Source of the DNA: Actinomycetales bacterium | GTDB lineage: Bacteria > Actinomycetota > Actinomycetes > Actinomycetales > Cellulomonadaceae | Reading direction: 5' to 3' | NCBI GenBank assembly: GCA_012514545.1 | Contig: JAAZAC010000156.1 | Coordinates: 1 to 13,882 of the forward strand | DNA: 13,882 bases | Shown here: positions 1 to 6,854 of the stretch, piece by piece | Layout: the number at the start of each line of letters is the position of its first letter | Numbering within the stretch: the stretch's first letter is position 1 | Translations under genes and position numbers: made by a program | The notes under the pieces: model-generated | Databases searched by the model: none | Seen by the model: only the letters and a program-made list of their open reading frames with translations | Told to the model about the DNA's origin: nothing

Positions 1-1299
1 CAGCCGCTCGGCGTACAGCGCCCAGCCCTCGCCGTGGCCGCTCACCCAGCAGAGCAGGCGGCGCCAGCTGTTGAGGGTCTGGCGCAGGTACACCGCCTGG
101 CCGATCTGCAGGTGGTGGCCGGGGACGCCCTCGTGGTACACGGTCGTCTTCTCGCGCCAGGTGTTGAACGTCGTGACGTCCGGCGGCACGGACCACCACA
201 TGCGGCCGGGCCGGGAGAAGTCGTCCGAGGGACCCGTGTAGTAGATGCCCCCGCTCTGCGTGGGCGCGATGCGGCACTCCAGCCGCAGCACGGGCTCGGG
301 GATGTCGAAGTGCACCCCGTCGAGCGCGGCGATCGCGGCGTCGGAGGTCTCCTGCATCCACTCCCGGAGGGCCTCGGTGCCGTCGAGGCGTCGGGCCGGG
401 TCGGCGTCGAGCACCTCGACGGCCTGCTGGACGGTGGCGCCCGGGCCCGCGATCTCGGCCGCGACCGCCTCCTGCTCGGCGACGATGCGCGCGAGCTCCT
501 CGAGGCCCCAGGCGTAGGTCTCCTCCAGGTCGACGCGGGCGCCGAGGAAGTACTGCGACCACAGCGGGTACCGGTCGGGGCCGGCGGCGTCCTGCTCGGG
601 CGCCTTCGGGGCCAGCTCGTCGCGCAGGAAGCCGGCGAGCTCGCCGTAGGCCCGACGCGCGGCCTCCGCGCCGTCGCCGAGCGCCTTGCGGATGGCCTGG
701 CAGGCGGCGGAGTCGTCGAGGGCGGCGTCGACGTCGGCGCTCGTGACCAGCTTCGTGAAGAACGACTCCGGCCCGGCGAGCTCCTCGGCCTGCGTGATGC
801 ACTCGCGCACCTGCCGGATCGGCGCGACGCGGCCGCGCGAGGCCGCCAGGCGCAGCGACTCGGCGACGCCCGCCGCGGCGTCGGGCAGGGCGGCGAGCCG
901 CAGCGCGATGTTCTCCCAGTGCTCCGGCGTGGACGTCGGCATGAGGTCGAAGACGTCCCGCATCTCCTGCACCGGCGAGGCGATGTTGTTGAGCTGGCCG
1001 GTGAGCTCGTCCGCCTCGTACAGGGCGAGCTCGAGCCCGAGGCGCTCGCGCATCGCCGCGACGGTCACCCGGTCGACGTCGTCGGACACCGAGCCCGTGT
1101 CGAGCTCGGCGAGGACGTCCCGCGCCGCGGCGGCCTGGGCCTCCCAGCCGGCGGGGGAGAAGTCGGTCATGAGGTGGTCGTACCCGGCGACGCCGATGGC
1201 GGTGGCCGCGAGGGGGTTGAGGCGGCAGAAGGTCGTGACGTACTGGTCGGCGACGGCGTCGACGGCGCTCGGTGCCCGGGAGGGCGTGGTCTGGGTCAT
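1..1299 (-). CDS. DUF885 family protein (metallopeptidase-like), partial, C-terminus outside window
   Basis: The visible part is 433 codons, starting at ATG 1299 and running off the left edge. The protein carries HEGVPGHHLQ at residues 389-398, the presumed zinc-binding motif of DUF885, and ends in the second conserved block, GEGWALYAERL. DUF885 proteins are usually about 550-600 residues, so roughly the last 120-150 are missing here. They are putative zinc peptidases or carboxypeptidase-like enzymes and the substrate is generally unknown. No signal peptide is visible (the N-terminus reads MTQTTPSRAPSAVDAVADQY), which suggests a cytoplasmic protein. The start is supported by a TAGGGT box 7 nt upstream of the ATG, consistent with a leaderless mRNA. 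The gene is divergent from the DinB-like gene. Family assignment is firm, substrate is not. Confidence 0.9.
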   Translation of the reverse strand, partial: MTQTTPSRAPSAVDAVADQYVTTFCRLNPLAATAIGVAGYDHLMTDFSPAGWEAQAAAARDVLAELDTGSVSDDVDRVTVAAMRERLGLELALYEADELTGQLNNIASPVQEMRDVFDLMPTSTPEHWENIALRLAALPDAAAGVAESLRLAASRGRVAPIRQVRECITQAEELAGPESFFTKLVTSADVDAALDDSAACQAIRKALGDGAEAARRAYGELAGFLRDELAPKAPEQDAAGPDRYPLWSQYFLGARVDLEETYAWGLEELARIVAEQEAVAAEIAGPGATVQQAVEVLDADPARRLDGTEALREWMQETSDAAIAALDGVHFDIPEPVLRLECRIAPTQSGGIYYTGPSDDFSRPGRMWWSVPPDVTTFNTWREKTTVYHEGVPGHHLQIGQAVYLRQTLNSWRRLLCWVSGHGEGWALYAERL

Positions 1300-1306
1300 G
1301 CAGCCG

Positions 1307-1312
1307 ACCCTA
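1307..1312 (-). promoter_or_regulatory. Putative -10 box (TAGGGT) of the DUF885 gene
   Basis: The minus strand reads TAGGGT, then 7 nt, then the ATG at 1299. This TANNNT spacing matches a transcription start at or within a base of the start codon. No convincing -35 element was found. Confidence 0.55.
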
Positions 1313-1390
1313 CGACCCCGGCGGGCCGGGCCGTGCGGGACGGCGCGCGCGGGCGCGGATCCGGGTCCGCGCGGTGTCGGTGCCGACGTC

Positions 1391-1396
1391 TAGCGT
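1391..1396 (+). promoter_or_regulatory. Putative -10 box (TAGCGT) of the DinB-like gene
   Basis: TAGCGT is followed 6 nt later by a G at 1403, the likely transcription start. The proposed coding start lies 39 nt further on and has its own Shine-Dalgarno, so this mRNA probably has a short leader. A GTG at 1403 would make it leaderless instead. Confidence 0.5.
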
Positions 1397-1441
1397 GCCC
1401 GCGTGGGGCGGCCGCGGCGGGCCGCCGGGAGGGAGGGGGCG

Positions 1442-2062
1442 ATGACCGAGGAGCCCGTGTACGGCGCACCGGAGTTCGACTGGGGGATCCTCGAGCGGCC
1501 GACGGCGCTCGCGATGGTCCGGGGCCAGCTGGAGTTCTCGTGGCTCGAGCTGCGCACGCGCCTGCGGACCGTCGTCGACGACGCCGAGCTCCACTGGGAG
1601 CCGGCGCCCGGCGCGCTCCGCGTGGTGCGCCGGGGCGAGGAGCGCACGCCGCGCACGCTGGGCGTCGGGGAGTGGGTCGCGGAGTGGCCGGCCGACGTGG
1701 ACGCGCCGAACCCGCGGACGATCGCGTGGCTCGTGGCGCACCTGACCGAGACGGTGCTCGAGCGCTGGGAGTGGACCTTCGGCGGGCACCGCCTGCGCCG
1801 GGAGGACCTCGACGTGGCGGGCGAGGCCGGCCCGGCGGTCGCGCAGCTCGAGCGCTGGGTCGACGCGTGGCGGTCGGGGATCGCGGGCCTGGCGGAGGAC
1901 GACGTGTTCACGGTCGGCCTGTCCCAGGCGACGCCGATCGACGCGAGGGCGCCGTTCGGCCACCTGGTGCTGCACATCAACCGCGAGATCATCCACCACG
2001 GCGCGGAGATCATGGCGCTGACCGACCACTACCGCGCCGCCCGCGCGGCGTCGGCGCACTAG
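1442..2062 (+). CDS. DinB-like (DinB_2) domain protein
   Basis: The protein has 206 residues and resembles the DinB_2/DUF664 four-helix-bundle superfamily. Conserved blocks are RTIAWLVAHLTE (residues 92-103) and a C-terminal HINREIIHHGAEI (178-190). Histidines 100, 178, 185 and 186 are candidates for the divalent metal site typical of this fold. Members include thiol-dependent transferases (mycothiol or bacillithiol S-transferases) and many proteins of unknown role; mycothiol-dependent activity would suit an actinobacterium but is only inference. The ATG at 1442 is chosen because a very strong purine-rich Shine-Dalgarno (GGGAGGGAGGGGG, 1427-1439) precedes it. An in-frame GTG at 1403 would add 13 low-complexity residues. 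The gene is convergent with accE. Confidence 0.8.
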   Translation: MTEEPVYGAPEFDWGILERPTALAMVRGQLEFSWLELRTRLRTVVDDAELHWEPAPGALRVVRRGEERTPRTLGVGEWVAEWPADVDAPNPRTIAWLVAHLTETVLERWEWTFGGHRLRREDLDVAGEAGPAVAQLERWVDAWRSGIAGLAEDDVFTVGLSQATPIDARAPFGHLVLHINREIIHHGAEIMALTDHYRAARAASAH

Positions 2063-2067
2063 GGGCT

Positions 2068-2092
2068 CGGGCCCGGCCTGCCGGCCGGCCCG
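2068..2092. terminator. GC-rich hairpin between convergent genes, possible bidirectional terminator
   Basis: The left arm CGGGCCCGGCC (2068-2078) pairs with GGCCGGCCCG (2083-2092) with a one-base bulge and a 4-nt loop. It lies in the 60-bp gap between the ends of the DinB-like gene and accE. No T-tract follows, as is common for high-GC actinobacterial terminators, so this rests on position and stem strength. Confidence 0.45.
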
Positions 2093-2122
2093 CTCGCCCG
2101 GCCCGGTCCAGGTCCGGCCCGC

Positions 2123-2344
2123 TCAGGCCCGGCCGCTCCAGCGCCACGCGTCGGCGCCGCGCGCCAGCGGCCCGCGCAGCCGCTGCGCGCCGTCGACCCA
2201 CCGGCGCCGGTCGGCGGCCGCGCGCCGCGCCGCGGCGGAGGACGCGCCCGGCGCCCCCGCCCGGCCCGCGACGATCCCGGCGACGAGGGCCGCGAGCTCG
2301 AGCTCGTCGGGCGCCCCGCGCAGCACGCGCACCCGGGGGGTCAC
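2123..2344 (-). CDS. accE: Acyl-CoA carboxylase epsilon subunit (AccE/PccE-like)
   Basis: This 73-residue protein is the small actinobacterial subunit that binds the carboxyltransferase beta subunit and stabilises or stimulates the acyl-CoA carboxylase holoenzyme. The N-terminal LRGAPDELELAALVAGI (residues 8-24) and the C-terminal W..GAQRLRGPLARGADAWRWSGR are the recognisable ends of the family; the middle is a low-complexity Ala/Arg linker. The start is GTG at 2344, whose GTGA overlaps the accD stop codon by 4 nt, implying translational coupling. No separate Shine-Dalgarno is obvious. The position directly after accD agrees with the assignment, since such short divergent proteins are hard to call from sequence alone. 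Confidence 0.85.
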   Translation of the reverse strand: MTPRVRVLRGAPDELELAALVAGIVAGRAGAPGASSAAARRAAADRRRWVDGAQRLRGPLARGADAWRWSGRA

Positions 2345-3954
2345 AGCGGGATGTTCCCGTGCTTGCGGCTCGGCAGAGCGGCACGCTTCGTGCGCAGAGC
2401 GCGCAGCGCGCGGACCACCTGGAGCCTGGTCTCGGACGGGGCGATGACCGCGTCGACGTAGCCGCGCTCCGCGGCGTCGTACGGGTTCACGAGGGCCTCC
2501 TCGTACTCGGCGACGAGGCGCGCACGCTCCGCCTCGACGTCGCCGCCGGCGTCGGCCACGGCCTTGAGCGTGCCGCGGTGGAGGATGTTCACCGCGCCGC
2601 TCGCGCCCATGACCGCGATCTGCGCCGTCGGCCACGCGAGGTTGACGTCCGCGCCGAGCTGCTTGGACCCCATGACGATGTAGGCGCCGCCGTACGCCTT
2701 GCGCGTGATCACCGTGACGAGCGGGACCGTCGCCTCGGCGTAGGCGTAGATGAGCTTGGCGCCCCGGCGGATGATGCCGTTCCACTCCTGGTCGGTGCCC
2801 GGCAGGAACCCGGGCACGTCGACGAACGTCAGCACCGGGATGTTGAACGCGTCGCACGTGCGCACGAACCGCGCGGCCTTCTCCGCGGCGTTGATGTCGA
2901 GCGTGCCGGCCATGTGCAGCGGCTGGTTCGCGACGACGCCGACCGGGTGCCCCTCGACGTGCCCGAACCCGACGAGCACGTTCGGCGCGTACATCGCCTG
3001 CACCTCGAACAGCTCGCCGTGGTCGAGCACGTGCTCTACCACGGTCCGCATGTCGTACGGCTGGGCGTCGGAGTCGGGCACGAGCGCGTCGAGCTCGAGG
3101 TCGGCCTCCGTGACCTCGAGCACCGCCTCCTCGTCCCACGTGGGCGGGTCGGCGAGGTTGTTGCTCGGCAGGTAGCCGAGCAGCGTGCGCACCCAGTCGA
3201 GCGCGTCGTCCTCGTCCGCGCCGAGGTAGTGCGCGACGCCGGACCGCGCGTTGTGCGTGGTGCCGCCGCCGAGCTCCTCGAAGCCGACGTCCTCGCCCGT
3301 GACCGCGCGGATGACGTCCGGGCCCGTGATGAACATGTGCGACGTGCCGTCGGCCATGACGACGAAGTCGGTCAGCGCGGGGGAGTACACCGCGCCGCCC
3401 GCGCTCGGCCCGAGGATCACCGACACCTGCGGGATGACGCCGGACGCGGCCACGTTGCGCCGGAAGATCTCCGCGAACTGGGTGAGCGCCGCGACGCCCT
3501 CCTGGATGCGCGCGCCGCCGCCGTCGAGGATCCCGACGAGCGGCACCCCCGTGCGCAGCGCGAGATCCATGACCTTCGCGATCTTCTGCCCGTGCGCCTC
3601 GCCGAGCGACCCGCCGAACACCGTGAAGTCCTGGCTGTAGACGCACACCTGGCGCCCGTCGATCGTCCCGTGCCCGACGACGACCCCGTCGCCCGGGACG
3701 CGCTTGGAGCCCATGCCGAACGCGGTGGACCGGTGGCGCACGAGCGCGTCGAGCTCGACGAACGAGCCCTCGTCGAGCAGGGCGGCGATGCGCTCCCGCG
3801 CGGTCTTCTTGCCCCGCGGGTGCTGGCGCGCGGCCGCGTTCTCCTCGGCGGCGTCGACGGCGGCCTCCCGCCGGTGCGCGAGGTCCGCGAGCTTGGCCGC
3901 GGTGCCCGTGGGCGCCGTCGTGGGGGCGGGGCCGGTCGCGCGAACGTCGGTCAC
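2341..3954 (-). CDS. accD: Acyl-CoA carboxylase carboxyltransferase beta subunit (AccD/PccB family)
   Basis: This 537-residue carboxyltransferase moves CO2 from carboxybiotin to an acyl-CoA (acetyl- or propionyl-CoA), giving malonyl- or methylmalonyl-CoA for lipid synthesis. The full two-domain crotonase-like fold is present. The N-terminal half has YSQDFTVFGGSLGE (106-119), GGGARIQEG (145-153) and GPSAGGAVYSPALTDF (182-197). The C-terminal half has NQPLHMAGTLDINAAEKAARF, DVPGFLPG (379-386), RKAYGGAYIVMGSK (418-431) and a terminal RKHGNIPL. Residue 426 is Ile, the type reported for Streptomyces AccB rather than the Asp of propionyl-specific PccB, so broad acetyl/propionyl use is inferred. The start is GTG 3954, 7 nt after a TACCCT box. 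No biotin carboxylase/BCCP alpha subunit gene is in the window. Confidence 0.95.
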   Translation of the reverse strand: MTDVRATGPAPTTAPTGTAAKLADLAHRREAAVDAAEENAAARQHPRGKKTARERIAALLDEGSFVELDALVRHRSTAFGMGSKRVPGDGVVVGHGTIDGRQVCVYSQDFTVFGGSLGEAHGQKIAKVMDLALRTGVPLVGILDGGGARIQEGVAALTQFAEIFRRNVAASGVIPQVSVILGPSAGGAVYSPALTDFVVMADGTSHMFITGPDVIRAVTGEDVGFEELGGGTTHNARSGVAHYLGADEDDALDWVRTLLGYLPSNNLADPPTWDEEAVLEVTEADLELDALVPDSDAQPYDMRTVVEHVLDHGELFEVQAMYAPNVLVGFGHVEGHPVGVVANQPLHMAGTLDINAAEKAARFVRTCDAFNIPVLTFVDVPGFLPGTDQEWNGIIRRGAKLIYAYAEATVPLVTVITRKAYGGAYIVMGSKQLGADVNLAWPTAQIAVMGASGAVNILHRGTLKAVADAGGDVEAERARLVAEYEEALVNPYDAAERGYVDAVIAPSETRLQVVRALRALRTKRAALPSRKHGNIPL

Positions 3955-3961
3955 CCTTGCG

Positions 3962-3967
3962 AGGGTA
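3962..3967 (-). promoter_or_regulatory. Putative -10 box (TACCCT) of accD
   Basis: On the minus strand TACCCT is followed by CGCAAGG and then the GTG start at 3954, giving a leaderless arrangement. The palindrome at 3970-3984 sits immediately upstream, where it would cover the -10/-35 spacer. Confidence 0.6.
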
Positions 3968-3969
3968 GT

Positions 3970-3984
3970 TGTGGGTTCCCCACA
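3970..3984. promoter_or_regulatory. Palindrome TGTGGGTTCCCCACA, candidate operator for accD
   Basis: The arms TGTGGG and CCCACA are perfect with a 3-nt centre. Counted from the inferred accD start it spans about -16 to -30, a repressor-like position. A second copy with the same GTGGG/CCCAC core lies in the birA promoter at 4025-4036. The regulator is unknown. Confidence 0.5.
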
Positions 3985-4024
3985 TCCGCTGTGCAGGATC
4001 CGACCGCGTCGGGCCCGCCGGTGT

Positions 4025-4036
4025 GTGGGGACCCAC
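4025..4036. promoter_or_regulatory. Palindrome GTGGGGACCCAC, candidate operator for birA
   Basis: The arms GTGGG and CCCAC are separated by 2 nt. It spans about -35 to -24 from the inferred birA start. It shares its core with the element at 3970-3984, which has a 3-nt centre. Confidence 0.45.
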
Positions 4037-4046
4037 CAATGCGGCG

Positions 4047-4052
4047 TAGCGT
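4047..4052 (+). promoter_or_regulatory. Putative -10 box (TAGCGT) of birA
   Basis: TAGCGT is followed by 7 nt and the GTG at 4060. This spacing favours GTG 4060 over the in-frame ATG 4039, which would lie upstream of the inferred transcription start. Confidence 0.6.
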
Positions 4053-4059
4053 GGCGCCC

Positions 4060-4905
4060 GTGCTCCCCGCCGTGCCGTACGAGCCCGCCGCCGTCGCCGC
4101 CGCCCTCGCCGCCGCCGTGCCGAGCCTCGGCGCGGTGACCGTGGTGCCGCGCACCGGCTCGACGTCCGCCGACCTCGTCGCGGCCGCGCGCGGCCCGGAG
4201 CCGCCGCCCGACCGCGCCGTGCGCGTCGCCGACCACCAGGCGGCGGGCCGCGGCCGCGCGGGTCGCACGTGGGAGACGCCGCCCGGCCAGGCCGTCACCG
4301 TGTCCGTGCTGCTGCGGCCCGGCGTCCCGGTGGGCGCGTTCGGGTGGCTGCCGCTCCTCGGCGGGCTCGCCGTCGTGCGCGCCGTGGCGGGTCTCGGCGT
4401 GGAGGCGGTCCTCAAGTGGCCGAACGACGTCCTCGTGCCGGGCGCGGGCGACGCGGAGCTCGCGGGCTGGGGCACGGCCCGCAAGGTCGCGGGCGTGCTG
4501 GGCGACCTCGTGGCCGACGCCGAGCCGCCGGCCGCCGTCGTCGGGATCGGGGTGAACGTCGGGCAGCCGGCCGACGCGCTCCCGGTGCCGAGCGCCACGT
4601 CGCTCGCGGCGCTCGGCGTGGCGGCGGAGCGGGTCGACGTGCTCGTGCGCGTGGTCCGCGAGCTGGTCGCGCTCGACGACGCCTGGCGGGCCGCGCGCGG
4701 GGACGCCGTCGCCGCCGGGCTCGCGGCGGAGTGCGCCGCCGTGTGCGCCACGCTCGGCTCGCGGGTGCGGGTGCTGCGCCCGGGCGGGGACGTCCTCGAG
4801 GGCGTCGCGGTGTCGCTCGCCGCCGACGGCGCGCTGCGGGTCGCCGACGACGCGGGGGCGGTGCGCACGGTGCTCGCGGGCGACGTCGAGCACGTCCGCG
4901 TGTGA
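4060..4905 (+). CDS. birA: Biotin--[acetyl-CoA-carboxylase] ligase, without DNA-binding domain
   Basis: The enzyme activates biotin to biotinyl-AMP and attaches it to the lysine of biotin carboxyl carrier domains, here presumably that of the acyl-CoA carboxylase alpha subunit. At 281 residues it is a class I ligase without the N-terminal winged helix of E. coli BirA, so it is not itself a repressor. Motifs: GSTS (33-36), DHQAAGRGRAGRTW (58-71, biotinyl-AMP loop), KWPNDVL (119-125), RKVAGVLGD (141-149, catalytic Lys), GIGVNV (163-168) and a C-terminal SH3-like segment. An insert of about 15 residues (126-140) separates KWPNDVL from the RKVAG block; the two are usually almost adjacent. The gene is divergent from accD, a common functional pairing in actinobacteria. 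The start is GTG 4060, leaderless. Confidence 0.95.
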   Translation: MLPAVPYEPAAVAAALAAAVPSLGAVTVVPRTGSTSADLVAAARGPEPPPDRAVRVADHQAAGRGRAGRTWETPPGQAVTVSVLLRPGVPVGAFGWLPLLGGLAVVRAVAGLGVEAVLKWPNDVLVPGAGDAELAGWGTARKVAGVLGDLVADAEPPAAVVGIGVNVGQPADALPVPSATSLAALGVAAERVDVLVRVVRELVALDDAWRAARGDAVAAGLAAECAAVCATLGSRVRVLRPGGDVLEGVAVSLAADGALRVADDAGAVRTVLAGDVEHVRV

Positions 4906-4925
4906 ACCGCGTCACGCGCCGGGTC

Positions 4926-4931
4926 TAGCCT
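4926..4931 (+). promoter_or_regulatory. Putative -10 box (TAGCCT) of the adenylate cyclase gene
   Basis: TAGCCT is followed by 6 nt and the GTG at 4938. It lies in the 32-bp gap after birA, so the cyclase can be transcribed alone as a leaderless mRNA as well as by read-through from birA. Confidence 0.6.
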
Positions 4932-4937
4932 GGCCCG

Positions 4938-5927
4938 GTGGACGAGCACGCCCGGCCCGAGACGCCCCTCGATCGGCTCGAGCGCCGTCTCCTCGGCGGG
5001 CCGCGCACGCTCACCCTTCGCGACCTCGCCGCGCGGCTCGACGTGCCCGAGGAGCGCGTCCGCGCGTTCTGGCAGGCCTTCGGGATGCCGCTCGACGACG
5101 AGGCGGCGATGTTCACCGAGCACGACGCCGAGGTCCTCGCCCGCCTCTTCGCCGCGCGCGACGCGAGCACGCTGCGCCCGCACGTGGCCTCGTCGCTCGT
5201 CCGGTCCGTCACGCACCTGACCGACCGGCTCGCCGTCTGGCAGATCGAGGCGCTCGTCGAGCACCTCGTCGACGACGGCATGGACGACGCCGAGGCGCGG
5301 CTGGCGCTCATCGAGCGGCTCGTCGACGCCGCCCCCGTCCTGGAGGAGCAGCTCGTCCACGCGTGGCGGCACAACCTCGCGGGCCACGCCCGCCGCCTGG
5401 CCGCGCAGGTGCAGGAGGCCGACGACCAGCCCGCCGACCGCCTGCCGCTGGCCCGCGCGGTCGGCTTCGCGGACGTCGTCTCGTTCACCGCGCGGACGGC
5501 GGGTCTCGACGCCACCTCGCTCGCCGACTTCGTGCAGGACTTCGACACCAAGGCGCGCGACGTCGTCAGCCGCGGCGGGGCGCGCACCGTCAAGACGATC
5601 GGGGACGCGGTCTTCTTCGTCGCCGACACCCCGCGGATCGGGGCGGGCGTGGGGCTCGACCTCGTCGAGGCCTTCGGCGCCGGCCCGACGCCGGTCCGCG
5701 TCGGCCTGGTCTGGGGTCACGTCCTGGGGCGGTTCGGGGACGTGTACGGCCCGCCCGTCAACGTCGCGGCCCGCCTCACGGCGGAGGCCGACCCCGCCAC
5801 GGTGCTCACCGACGAGGAGACCGCCAAGCTCCTCGCCGACGAGCCGGACCTGCGGCTCGAGCCGCTGCCCGAGCGCGAGCTGCACGGCGTCGGCACCGTG
5901 CGCCCGGTGCGCGTCCGCCGGGCCTGA
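4938..5927 (+). CDS. Class III adenylate/guanylate cyclase with N-terminal regulatory domain
   Basis: This 329-residue soluble protein should make cAMP from ATP. Residues about 1-165 resemble the actinobacterial adenylate cyclase regulatory domain; within it LTLRDLAARLDVPEERVRAFWQAFG (25-49) looks like a MerR-type helix-turn-helix. The catalytic domain (about 172-329) has all key residues: metal-binding Asp179 in GFADVVSFT and Asp223 in TVKTIGD, adenine-contacting Lys219 and Asp268 (RFGDVYG), and transition-state Asn275 and Arg279 (VNVAAR). Lys plus Asp favour ATP over GTP. No membrane segment is visible. The architecture is like mycobacterial Rv1264, whose N-terminal half senses pH; transferring that property is speculation. 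The stop lies 4 bp from the convergent SRAP stop. The start is GTG 4938, leaderless. Confidence 0.92.
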   Translation: MDEHARPETPLDRLERRLLGGPRTLTLRDLAARLDVPEERVRAFWQAFGMPLDDEAAMFTEHDAEVLARLFAARDASTLRPHVASSLVRSVTHLTDRLAVWQIEALVEHLVDDGMDDAEARLALIERLVDAAPVLEEQLVHAWRHNLAGHARRLAAQVQEADDQPADRLPLARAVGFADVVSFTARTAGLDATSLADFVQDFDTKARDVVSRGGARTVKTIGDAVFFVADTPRIGAGVGLDLVEAFGAGPTPVRVGLVWGHVLGRFGDVYGPPVNVAARLTAEADPATVLTDEETAKLLADEPDLRLEPLPERELHGVGTVRPVRVRRA

Positions 5928-5931
5928 CGCC

Positions 5932-6768
5932 TCAGCCCAGGCCGAGGTCGAGCGTCACCGGCACGTCGAGCTCGACCGGCTCGAGCAGGTGCGGGCCGTC
6001 GTTCGCCACCGAGCTCACCGCCGTCGAGACCGGCGTCGCGACGAGGCCCCGCGGGGCCCCGACGGCCCGCCGCAGCACGGCCATGACGTCGTCGGGGTCG
6101 GTGCGGTCGGGGTCCATCCAGTCCGCCCACTCGTCGGGGCCGAGGATCACCGGCTGCCGGTCGTGGATCTCGGCGAGCGCCGGGTCGTCGGTGGGCGCGC
6201 CCCCCGTGACGACGGTCATGGTGACGAGCCAGCGGTGGGGGTCGTCGTCGTCGCGCGACGGGTCGCGCCAGAACTCGTAGAGGCCCGCGAAGGCGAGCGG
6301 GCCGCCGTCGGCGGGGTGGATCCAGAAGGGCTGCTTGCGGGGCCGACGCCGGCCCCCGGCCTGCCCGGGCGGTTCCGGCAGCGCCTGCCACTCGTAGTAC
6401 CCCTCGGCCGGTACGAGGCAGCGGCGCGCGGCGGCCGCCCGGCGGAACGCCGGCTTGGTGGTGAGCGTCTCGACCCGCGCGTTGATCATCCGGGAGCCGA
6501 CGGACGGGTCCTTCGCCCAGCCGGGGACCAGCCCCCACCGGGCGAGCCGCAGCGAGCGGACGGGCTCGCGGACGGGCTCGCGGACGGGCTCTGCGTCGGC
6601 GGTGGCGTCCTTCGGGGCGCGCTCGACGACGATGCGCACCGGGTCCGTCGGGGCGACGTTCCACGACGGGGGGAGGCCCCGCGCGTCGTCGGCGACGTCC
6701 GGGGGCGCGACGGCGAACGCGTCGGCGAGGTCCTGGGCGTCCCGGAACGAGGCGTAGCGACCGCACAT
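5932..6768 (-). CDS. SOS response-associated peptidase (SRAP, YedK/HMCES family)
   Basis: This 278-residue SRAP protein is expected to form a thiazolidine crosslink with abasic sites in single-stranded DNA through its N-terminal cysteine, shielding them during replication. The active site is complete: Cys2 (exposed after Met removal), Asn97 and Arg99 in INARVET, Glu122 in CLVPAEGYYEW and His202 in IHDRQPVIL. PSWNVAPT (34-41) and ARWGLVPGWA (76-85) are further signatures. The start is fixed by the need for Cys2. A three-copy 12-bp repeat makes an EPVREPVREPVR linker (60-71) between the first strands, and Arg/Pro- and Asp-rich inserts lie near 131-145 and 169-177. No LexA box was found upstream, despite the family name. 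A weak CAGACT box lies 6 nt before the ATG. Confidence 0.95.
   Translation of the reverse strand: MCGRYASFRDAQDLADAFAVAPPDVADDARGLPPSWNVAPTDPVRIVVERAPKDATADAEPVREPVREPVRSLRLARWGLVPGWAKDPSVGSRMINARVETLTTKPAFRRAAAARRCLVPAEGYYEWQALPEPPGQAGGRRRPRKQPFWIHPADGGPLAFAGLYEFWRDPSRDDDDPHRWLVTMTVVTGGAPTDDPALAEIHDRQPVILGPDEWADWMDPDRTDPDDVMAVLRRAVGAPRGLVATPVSTAVSSVANDGPHLLEPVELDVPVTLDLGLG
6556..6591 (+). repeat. Three perfect tandem copies of a 12-bp unit inside the SRAP gene
   Basis: The unit GCGGACGGGCTC occurs three times head to tail. It is in frame and encodes repeated PVRE on the minus strand. Perfect identity suggests recent slippage expansion. Confidence 0.9.
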
Positions 6769-6826
6769 GCCGCCAGTCTGCCGCCCGGGCCGGACACCGC
6801 ACCCGCGGTCCTCGGACGTCCCATGT

Positions 6827-6854
6827 CTCCACAGGGGTTGTCAACAGTGTGGAG
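6827..6854. repeat. Nested inverted repeat between SRAP and the feo operon
   Basis: The outer arms CTCCACA (6827-6833) and TGTGGAG (6848-6854) enclose an inner palindrome GTTG-T-CAAC (6837-6845). The element is 30 nt beyond the feoC-like stop and 58 nt before the SRAP start. It could be an operator, a weak terminator without T-tract, or a DnaA-binding cluster: TTGTCAACA at 6838-6846 matches 8 of 9 bases of TTGTCCACA. Confidence 0.6.

Noticed and set aside
3970..4036. BioQ or CelR operator at accD/birA
   Set aside because: The palindromes lack the TGAAC/GTTCA arms of BioQ and the TGGGAGCGCTCCCA core of CelR.
4039..4059. ATG 4039 as birA start
   Set aside because: It lies upstream of the inferred transcription start and has no Shine-Dalgarno; GTG 4060 fits the TAGCGT box spacing.
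34..4905. A 1623-codon open frame on the + strand, of which only the last part is birA
   Set aside because: The first 4 kb is antisense to DUF885, accD and accE and encodes Arg/Gly/Ala/Val-rich sequence without motifs. Lack of stops reflects the GC content; only 4060-4905 is coding.
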